Source: CAZTYW01 sp964617695
GTDB taxonomy: Bacteria > Chloroflexota > Dehalococcoidia > UBA2247 > RBG-13-53-26
DNA: 12,832 bases
Assembly: GCA_964617695.1 (NCBI GenBank)
Contig: CAZTYW010000061.1
Location: forward strand, 1 to 12,832
Direction: 5' to 3'
The notes beneath the pieces were generated by a model. That model made no database searches. It worked only from the letters and a program-made list of their open reading frames with translations, and was not told the origin of the DNA. Numbering within the stretch: position 1 is the stretch's first letter; each line of letters starts with the position of its first letter. A program made the translations under genes and the position numbers. Positions 8,801 to 12,832 of this stretch are shown here, one piece after another.

Positions 8801-9093
8801 GCGGGACGACGTCCTGGTCCCGTGGCACTGCCTCCGTCAGATTTGTTGAAGGCAACGCCTATGTAGTCAGGGCAAAGTGTATCGATACGGCGGAGAACAC
8901 GTCCACCGAGGTTTCGGACGGCTTCACGTTCGCCGTCGCAAGCGGCCTGTTTGACTGCGCCTGCAGCTGCAGACCTGCGGAGACTTCGCCGGCTGGGCTG
9001 CTCATTGGGTGCGCAGCCTTCGGCCTCTGCTGGGGAACGGGCCTACTATTCCTGAAGAAGGGCAGTCGAAGCGACACGAAGCGCCGAAGCTGA
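5884..9093 (+). CDS. Secreted papain-like (C1) cysteine protease with Ig-like repeats and a C-terminal anchor
   Basis: This is a 1069-residue exported protein. A signal peptide (1-24: an early Arg3, a hydrophobic core, then an AAAA-D cleavage region) precedes a prodomain-like stretch. The C1 protease domain (about 135-365) has Gln152 and Cys158 in RSQGSQSSCASWAA, His307 in NHANTIVGYDD and Asn331 in KIVNSWG, so the full catalytic set is present. A beta-rich segment (about 370-490) follows, then five Ig-like repeats (about 494-1018). The end has a Cys-rich DCACSC motif, a hydrophobic span (about 1037-1056) and a basic tail KKGSRSDTKRRS, which suggests anchoring to the cell surface. The substrate is unknown; extracellular proteolysis at the envelope is inferred. 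The GTG at 5884 is the only possible start after an in-frame TGA at 5869. It lacks a clear ribosome binding site, and a weak -10-like TATGAC at 5867 would give a nearly leaderless mRNA. Confidence 0.88.
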   Translation: MSRVSAILIIAILALAVAAPAAAADAAGRPASGGHDLLGARPPTGLSDQGVASKMSRQQNGWETSQIVGATLAHLATREEIEELKATIGTREAGRSYTTIVNGRGTGLAPPTEDEWEAAVGWLRIVDSVWLSAPPTSVDLSQEPYFPPVRSQGSQSSCASWAAAYYASGYLQAKDNGWTDASTGNNDHLMSPAWVYNKINNGTDNGSTLLAPIGLMQNVGCATWSTMPYSELDYTDWGSELAWRSAPEYRVADYEVALASSTDFIKAWLEAGYPCLMALNADQYEAGLGPGDDTITSSEYTPGDPNHANTIVGYDDTKSDGDETGAFKIVNSWGADWGTDWGGHGFYWMTYDAVAELEHFVVRFYDKVDYEPSLLGVWSLDPAASRDAPVTLGIGNHTSPEETRLPGWDGGAGDYPSFMCLDITEFEDEWDAGTLTFFLEIGAGSGSGTVTSFKVECYQDSYVPASPTRISRESPSTPAETPDYVTLGFSLPEVAMYDVPDLVTALTNVSGTASTNSELDRVEVQIEKGSSSYWNGSLWQGTAAWVNATGTASWACAMPSLEDEYYTVRVRSLDKEGYYSTQASDTFVHDGTSPTVIATDIPDFLKSLTNISGTAEDNMSGLDRITILIEDGDNVTFWDGDSWAAAETWLGATGTVSWGYDTAGVGWTNGHAYQVTARAEDKAGNCSVDAWDSFVFDAASPTIGIDDFDDFVSSLAWINGTAADTAPGELEGVQVQLSKGAGSTYWNGSEWQEAAVWLDATGTTSWSYAVSGCEEADYAVKARSIDEAGNVSTEAGDSFAYDGTQPQVDMEGIADAVNSLTLVSGTAADGRSGVTLVTVLIKDDEADRYWDGDSWVAADTWLDASGTTSWSYDTSGISWASGHIYTATARSTDGAGNLSGAVSDTFIFDDISPTATIDDIPDSVERLDLISGTASDTSSGEPVKVLVLIHDSTDNSYWDGNGWTATETWLDASGTTSWSRGTASVRFVEGNAYVVRAKCIDTAENTSTEVSDGFTFAVASGLFDCACSCRPAETSPAGLLIGCAAFGLCWGTGLLFLKKGSRSDTKRRS
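7363..8937 (+). repeat. Five tandem Ig-like domain repeats inside the C1 protease
   Basis: The protein repeat is about 102-108 residues, at roughly 494-595, 596-702, 703-807, 808-914 and 915-1018. Each unit opens with a segment like IPDFLKSLTNISGTA, continues with a YWDGDSW motif (533, 637, 745, 849, 957), then a WLDASGTTSWSY motif, and ends with a DxAGN-like turn and a DSFxFD strand. The DNA copies are clearly diverged, so the array is old. Such repeats usually act as surface stalks or binding modules. Confidence 0.85.
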
Positions 9094-9104
9094 TACCGCT
9101 TCGG
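9084..9104 (+). terminator. Hairpin spanning the protease stop codon
   Basis: CCGAAGC (9084-9090) and GCTTCGG (9098-9104) form a perfect 7-bp stem whose 7-nt loop contains the TGA stop codon. The only T-run nearby is TCTTTT at about 9119, too far for a classical intrinsic terminator. It may be a transcript-end structure. Confidence 0.35.
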
Positions 9105-9229
9105 AATAGCACCCGAGTCTTTTGCGGTGACGCCCCAAATGGTACCGGGCTCCGTACGTCTCCGGTGCCGGGACACCGGGCGCACCGACCGGCCCAGAAC
9201 CAGGCCCGCGTACCGGTCCGAGCGGCTGA

Positions 9230-9245
9230 TGTGACCTGGGTCACA
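9230..9245 (+). promoter_or_regulatory. CRP/FNR-family operator
   Basis: TGTGACCTGGGTCACA is a perfect inverted repeat (TGTGACC/GGTCACA) and matches the TGTGA-N6-TCACA consensus of CRP-type activators exactly. Its centre lies about 42 bp upstream of the start point predicted from TATCAT at 9268-9273. That is the class II activator position, and the -35 region is poor, as is usual for such promoters. Related regulators include CooA (CO sensing) and HcpR (nitrosative stress). No regulator gene lies in the window, so which factor binds is unknown. Confidence 0.65.
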
Positions 9246-9267
9246 GTGCAAAAGCATGGCACACGCT

Positions 9268-9273
9268 TATCAT
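9268..9273 (+). promoter_or_regulatory. Predicted -10 element of the activator-dependent promoter
   Basis: TATCAT matches the TATAAT consensus at five of six positions, and transcription would start near 9279-9280. No good -35 hexamer is present 16-18 bp upstream, consistent with dependence on the factor bound at 9230-9245. Confidence 0.4.
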
Positions 9274-9413
9274 AGAGTCACGTAGACAAGCGATAGGATG
9301 CCCGCCCGGCACTCGACCAGTCGCGAACGGGGCCGCACACCTAGTGAAGTCCTCTGCCACGACCCGACGGTGGCGCGGTTGGAACTAACGCCGTAGCGTC
9401 GAAGGGGGAGACC

Positions 9414-10115
9414 ATGAAAAGGACTTTGACCAGAAAGATCGTCAACATCGACCAGGGCAAATGCGACGGCTGCGGGTTGTGCGTACCCGCTTGCGCTGAA
9501 GGAGCCATCGAGATTGCCGACGGAAAGGCACGTCTGATAGACGAAAGATATTGTGACGGGCTTGGTGCGTGCCTGGGCGAATGTCCCCGGGGTGCCATCA
9601 GCATCGAGGAGCGGGAGAGCGAAGAGCTTGATGAAGAGGCAACCGAACTCCATCTCAAGGCCGTTCAATCTGAACCGGATGCGCTTCCCTGCGGTTGCCC
9701 CTCCTCTGCAGTAGCCCGGTTTGGGGCACCACCAGGGAGCCCACCAACCTCGCAGCCAGGCCACTGGCCAATTCAACTGAGCCTGGTCCCGCCAACTGCG
9801 CCCTTCCTCCAGGACGCCGACGTGCTGTTGGCCGCAGATTGTGTCCCGTTTGTCTACGCAGGCTTCCACCAGGACTTCCTTGGAGGCCATGCCCTTCTGG
9901 TGGCCTGTCCCAAGCTTGATGACTTCCAGGCCCACCTGAGGAAGCTGACCGAGGTGCTTCGCCGCTCTGACGTGCGCAGCATTACCGTAGTCCGCATGGA
10001 GGTACCATGCTGTGGCGGCCTGATGAACATGGCAGAGCAGGCAAGGAACGCCACGGGCAAAGACATTCCGTTGAGTGAAGTCGTGATAGGGGTCCGCGGC
10101 GAAGTCGAGCCCTGA
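9414..10115 (+). CDS. 4Fe-4S dicluster ferredoxin-like protein of the hcp-associated (frdX) type
   Basis: This 233-residue cytoplasmic iron-sulfur protein has an N-terminal ferredoxin domain. Cluster one has Cys17, 20, 23 and 27 (CDGCGLCVPAC). The second motif reads CDGLGACLGECP with Cys47, 53 and 57 but Leu50 where the second Cys should be, so it may hold a 3Fe cluster or borrow a ligand. After an acidic linker and a CGCP motif (93-96), the C-terminal half (about 117-233) contains AADC, ACPKLDD (164-170) and PCCGGL (198-203), which may hold a further metal centre. Proteins of this type often sit beside hybrid cluster protein genes. A role as electron carrier for the CooS-like protein downstream is inferred. 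The ATG follows GGGGGAG by 4 bp. It is the first gene after the CRP/FNR-type operator. Confidence 0.85.
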   Translation: MKRTLTRKIVNIDQGKCDGCGLCVPACAEGAIEIADGKARLIDERYCDGLGACLGECPRGAISIEERESEELDEEATELHLKAVQSEPDALPCGCPSSAVARFGAPPGSPPTSQPGHWPIQLSLVPPTAPFLQDADVLLAADCVPFVYAGFHQDFLGGHALLVACPKLDDFQAHLRKLTEVLRRSDVRSITVVRMEVPCCGGLMNMAEQARNATGKDIPLSEVVIGVRGEVEP

Positions 10116-10166
10116 ATCCCGCGGAACACCGGGTTGCGCTGAGCGCCTGGCAGATGCTACATATTT

Positions 10167-10196
10167 TTGTTACTTTTCGTCGCATCGTTTTATGAC
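10167..10196 (+). promoter_or_regulatory. Possible internal promoter before the zinc-ribbon gene
   Basis: TTGTTA (10167-10172) and TATGAC (10191-10196) are separated by 18 bp in an AT-rich patch within the 188-bp gap between the ferredoxin and zinc-ribbon genes. Each matches its consensus at about 4 of 6 positions. It would let the last two genes be transcribed separately. Confidence 0.3.
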
Positions 10197-10303
10197 TTCT
10201 TGACCTGCCACCGAGTACCATGGTCGACATGCGTCCCAGGTATTCGGAAGCCAAACCGACCTACCCGGTCAACTGAGCAAGGCATATCGCCGGAGGTGAG
10301 GTC

Positions 10304-10570
10304 ATGGTTGATCAATGTCCCGGAGCCAGCAATATCAGGGTCCCCAGGATCGAGATGAAGGCCTGCCCCAGGTGCGGGGAGGAAATAGAGACCTTCTCCA
10401 ATGAGGCCAGCGCAAGGTGCATGAAATGTGGTTTTGTCGTCTACAATGACCTGCTGTCATGCGTGGAGTGGTGTGAGTATGCCAGAGAGTGCGTTGGAGA
10501 GCAAGCCCACCTAAGGATAATGCAGCAGATCACACAGCGGAAAGAGCGAGAGCGAGGCGAAGCTGCATAG
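10304..10570 (+). CDS. Small Cys-rich zinc-ribbon-like protein
   Basis: This 88-residue protein has two CxxC knuckles, CPRCG (21-25) and CMKCG (39-43), spaced as in a zinc ribbon. They are followed by a conserved-looking LSCVEWCEYARECVG segment with three more cysteines, and a charged C-terminal helix. I recognise the general pattern (CPxCG ... CxxCG ... SCxxWCxxAxECxG) as one found in small proteins near redox genes of anaerobes, but no biochemical function is known to me. It could bind zinc or an Fe-S cluster, and a maturation or regulatory role for the flanking metalloproteins is a guess. The ATG has a strong ribosome binding site (GGAGGTGAGG). The gene lies 188 bp after the ferredoxin gene and 96 bp before the CooS-like gene, all on one strand. 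Confidence 0.8.
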   Translation: MVDQCPGASNIRVPRIEMKACPRCGEEIETFSNEASARCMKCGFVVYNDLLSCVEWCEYARECVGEQAHLRIMQQITQRKERERGEAA

Positions 10571-10666
10571 GGGGTCGTTGTCCCATTTGAGAATGGCTGT
10601 CCCGAAGAACCGAAGCGAACGGAGCTGAGCCCCGCCGTACAAACGTAGCTACGGGAGGGATCGAGA

Positions 10667-12571
10667 ATGGAAGACAGCAGGATCTCATATCATCAGTCGG
10701 TCCGCACCATGTACCAGCGACTGAAAAGGGATGGCATGACCAACGTCTGGGACCGGTACCAGGCCCAGGGTTTGGGGGGCAATCCCGATCAGAGATGTCC
10801 CTACTGCATGGCTGGCGTACGCTGCGACCTGTGTTCCAACGGGCCTTGCCGTGCGGACGCATCCAAAGACAAAAGGGGCGTCTGTGGCATCACAGCGGAT
10901 GGCATGGCCATGCGCATGATGCTGCTCAGAAATGTCATGGGAGCATCGACCTATCAGTATCACACGGTGCAGACCATCCGGACCCTGCGAGCCACCGCTC
11001 GAGGCCAGACCCCGTTCCGGATCACGGAGCCGGAAAAGCTAAGATACTTAGCCAGGAGGCTTGGCGCAAGTACCAGAGGCCCGATCAACAGAGTGGCCGT
11101 CCGGCTCTGCGATCTGGCCGAAGCCGATTTCAACCGGAGGGCCGACGAGCCAAGCCAGATCGTGGAGGCCCTGGCTCCGCAAGAACGCAAGGACACGTGG
11201 AAAGAGCTGGATATCTTCCCCGGCGGCATATACGGTGAGATGATGCGCTCCACCAGTTCGTGCCTGACCAACGTGGACGGCTACTATCAGAGCCTGGCCC
11301 TGAAAGCCATGCGTCTTGGCGTGGCAATGGGCTATCAAAGCCAGATAATCAACGAGTACTGCCAGGACATTCTGTTTGGCATCCCCAGGCCACACCCTAT
11401 GCGTGTCGACCTGGGCGTGTTGGACCCGGACTATGTAAACGTCCTGCCCAATGGGCACGAACCCTTCCTCGGTTTCGCCATGGTGCAACTCGCTCGTCAG
11501 AAGGAGTGGCAGGAGAAAGCCAGGGCGGCGGGAGCCAGGGCCTTGCGGGTCATAGCCAACATAGAAACGGGCCAGGAGATGATACAGAGATGGGAAATGG
11601 ACCAGGCGTTCTACGGTTTCACCGGAAACTGGATCATGCAGGAGGCAGTGCTGGCCAGCGGCTGCGTGGACCTGTTTGCCTGCGATATGAACTGCTCAAT
11701 GCCAATCGACCCTGTGTATGCCGACAGGTACAAATTCAAGCTGGTGCCGGTGAGCGACCTGGTTGCCTTCGAGGGGGTCTCGACACGGGTCGACTACCAG
11801 CCAGAAGGTGCAGAGAGACAGGCCGCTCAACTCCTGCAGATGGCAATTGACAACTTCAAAGAGCGGAGGGCGTCCGTACAGCCGACAAGCGGACTGCCTG
11901 TGACAGAAGCCGTGGTCGGCTTCTCGACCGAAAGCATCCTGCAAGCCCTTGGAGGCACGATGGGGCCCCTTGTGGACGCCATCAAACGGGGCACCATCCG
12001 CGGCATCGCAGGACTTGTCTCCTGCACCACGCTCAGGGATTCGGGTCAAGACGTCCACACCGTAGCCATAGCGAGGGAACTGATCAAACGCGATATCCTG
12101 GTGCTTTCCATGGGTTGCGGAAATGGGGCATTGCAGGTTGCCGGCCTTTGTACTCCGGCGGCCAGGGACTATGCAGGGCCAGGGCTCAGAAGTCTGTGTG
12201 CCAGACTGGGTGTTCCTCCCGTCCTGAGCTACGGGACCTGCACGGATACCGGGCGCATCGCAGACCTTCTGGCCGCCGTTTCACACGCTCTGGGCGCCAT
12301 ACCCATTCCAGACATTCCTGTGGTCGCTGCAGCACCCGAGTACATGGAACAGAAGGCTACTGTTGACGCTTTGTTTGCGCTGGCGCTGGGCCTGTTTGTG
12401 TATGTCAACCCTGTGCCCACCGTGTCAGGTGCGCCAGGACTCGTCAAGCTGCTCATGGAAGATTGCGCCGGCCTGACCGGTGGGGTGCTGAGCGTTGAAA
12501 AGGACCCGGTCAAGGCCACGGAAGGCATGCTGGCCCATATAGAGACAAAGAGGGCAAAACTGGGCATATGA
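10667..12571 (+). CDS. cooS: CooS-family protein (CODH scaffold) with an Hcp-like active site; probably a hybrid-cluster enzyme
   Basis: The 634-residue length, N-terminal VWDRY, ILFGIPRP...DLGVL core and C-terminal TGG...EKDP place this in the Ni-CODH catalytic subunit family. B-cluster ligands are Cys53, 56, 61 and 73; Cys44 and Cys47 form a CxxC D-cluster motif. C-cluster counterparts His264, Cys343, Cys453, Cys484, Cys525 and Lys563 are kept. However, the Cys295 position of C. hydrogenoformans CODH-II is Glu300 (IETGQEM), the catalytic His93 position is Tyr96, and the motif before the lysine is EQK (561-563) as in Hcp. A Ni,Fe cluster is therefore unlikely and an Fe-S-O hybrid cluster likely, as known for CooS-V of that organism, which lacks CO activity but turns over hydroxylamine slowly. 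The natural substrate is unknown. The ATG follows GGGAGGG by 8 bp. No nickel insertase, CooF or acetyl-CoA synthase gene is nearby. Confidence 0.9.
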   Translation: MEDSRISYHQSVRTMYQRLKRDGMTNVWDRYQAQGLGGNPDQRCPYCMAGVRCDLCSNGPCRADASKDKRGVCGITADGMAMRMMLLRNVMGASTYQYHTVQTIRTLRATARGQTPFRITEPEKLRYLARRLGASTRGPINRVAVRLCDLAEADFNRRADEPSQIVEALAPQERKDTWKELDIFPGGIYGEMMRSTSSCLTNVDGYYQSLALKAMRLGVAMGYQSQIINEYCQDILFGIPRPHPMRVDLGVLDPDYVNVLPNGHEPFLGFAMVQLARQKEWQEKARAAGARALRVIANIETGQEMIQRWEMDQAFYGFTGNWIMQEAVLASGCVDLFACDMNCSMPIDPVYADRYKFKLVPVSDLVAFEGVSTRVDYQPEGAERQAAQLLQMAIDNFKERRASVQPTSGLPVTEAVVGFSTESILQALGGTMGPLVDAIKRGTIRGIAGLVSCTTLRDSGQDVHTVAIARELIKRDILVLSMGCGNGALQVAGLCTPAARDYAGPGLRSLCARLGVPPVLSYGTCTDTGRIADLLAAVSHALGAIPIPDIPVVAAAPEYMEQKATVDALFALALGLFVYVNPVPTVSGAPGLVKLLMEDCAGLTGGVLSVEKDPVKATEGMLAHIETKRAKLGI

Positions 12572-12832
12572 CATTCTGCCATTGACTTTGACAACGCCGG
12601 AGAGGCAGTACATCATAGTGGCGGCTGTGGCCGATTGTCGATGGGAATGACTCCCAGAGGGAAAAGGCAGGTCAGCGTCGCCCGGGACGGACGGCTGCTC
12701 AAGGCAGGAAGAGCCCCCGGTCGGGGATTCCCTGGCGAGCGAGCGCATTAGGCGCGTGCTCGCCAGCAGGTGAAGGAGTTAGATTAGCAGGTACAGGTGC
12801 GTCTGTGGGTGGGTCTACGACCCGCAGAAAGG
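12572..12832 (+). other. 261-bp tail without a convincing gene
   Basis: No open frame here has family character. Besides the strong hairpin at 12732-12766, small inverted repeats occur: TCCC/GGGA near 12652-12662, CGTC/GACG at 12676-12689 and CCCC/GGGG near 12715-12726. AGGAG near 12775 is followed by no start codon at proper distance. A short frame opening at a GTG near 12799 runs off the window and cannot be judged. Confidence 0.4.
12732..12766 (+). other. Strong hairpin downstream of the CooS-like gene
   Basis: CTGGCGAGC (12732-12740) pairs perfectly with GCTCGCCAG (12758-12766). Inside, GCGC (12743-12746) pairs with GCGC (12752-12755) around an ATTAG loop, with a G-U pair and one mismatch between the two helices. 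No U-tract follows. It could be a transcript-end structure or part of the leader of a gene beyond the window. Confidence 0.45.

Larger units (their letters stand above)
9094..9413 (+). other. 320-bp regulatory region upstream of the ferredoxin-CooS-like operon
   Basis: No gene is visible here. The region holds the end of the protease hairpin, a GC-rich hairpin (CCGGTG 9162-9167 with CACCGG 9174-9179), a CRP/FNR-type palindrome (9230-9245), a -10-like TATCAT (9268-9273) and a leader of about 135 nt ending in the ribosome binding site GGGGGAG just before the ATG at 9414. Confidence 0.6.

Noticed and set aside
10136..10146. GCGC-TGA-GCGC hairpin as terminator of the ferredoxin gene
   Set aside because: The stem is only 4 bp and the T-rich stretch begins about 18 bp later. 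The T-run is better read as part of an AT-rich promoter-like patch.
10667..12571. Ordinary Ni,Fe carbon monoxide dehydrogenase
   Set aside because: Overall similarity is clear, but the Cys295 and His93 equivalents are replaced, and no nickel insertase or acetyl-CoA synthase genes are nearby.
12799..12832. Start of a new gene at a GTG near the window end
   Set aside because: Only about 12 codons are visible and AGGAG is over 20 bp away, so it cannot be supported.
12572..12832. Cobalamin riboswitch or other known RNA in the tail, considered because of the corrinoid genes
   Set aside because: No B12-box or other known consensus was found, and the corrinoid genes are at the opposite end of the window.

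Overview
The window looks like chromosomal DNA of an anaerobic bacterium with moderately high GC. Genes are closely packed, many are preceded by GGAGG-type ribosome binding sites, and GTG starts are common. Corrinoid biosynthesis genes, a CruC/CrtQ-like glycosyltransferase, a divergent PlsY paralogue and an anaerobic CooS-type protein together fit a Chloroflexota (Dehalococcoidia-like) genome. That placement is inference, because no rRNA or other taxonomic marker is present. I found no tRNA, rRNA, CRISPR array, insertion sequence or phage gene.

Layout. (1) 1-2535, plus strand: a corrinoid pair, a 5'-truncated CobD-type aminotransferase fold enzyme followed 4 bp later by cobyric acid synthase CobQ. 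(2) 2747-4544, minus strand: a two-gene membrane-lipid unit. A PlsY-like protein with several family residues replaced is followed 7 bp later by a membrane-anchored family-2 glycosyltransferase. This unit converges on cobQ across a 211-bp gap holding a small hairpin. (3) 4545-4969: a divergent intergenic region with weak promoter candidates. (4) 4970-5770, plus: a short-chain dehydrogenase. (5) 5884-9093, plus: a large secreted papain-like (C1) protease with five Ig-like repeats and a Cys-rich, membrane-spanning, basic C-terminal tail. (6) 9230-12571, plus: an apparent redox operon, the most interesting part. A CRP/FNR-type palindrome at about -42 of a predicted promoter precedes a dicluster ferredoxin-like protein of the type found beside hcp genes (often called frdX), then a small Cys-rich zinc-ribbon protein, then a CooS-family protein. 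(7) 12572-12832: a tail without a convincing gene, holding a strong hairpin.

The main point is that the CooS homologue is probably not a Ni,Fe CO dehydrogenase. Aligned from memory to CODH-II of Carboxydothermus, the C-cluster cysteine Cys295 is Glu300, the catalytic His93 is Tyr96, and the residue two before the conserved lysine is a glutamate, giving the EQK motif seen in hybrid cluster protein (Hcp). All other cluster ligands are kept. This matches the idea of a CODH scaffold carrying an Fe-S-O hybrid cluster, as described for CooS-V of C. hydrogenoformans. The frdX-like neighbour and the CRP/FNR-type operator are also typical of hcp loci. I therefore read 9230-12571 as a candidate hybrid-cluster, nitrosative-stress-like operon built on a CODH fold rather than a CO-oxidation operon.
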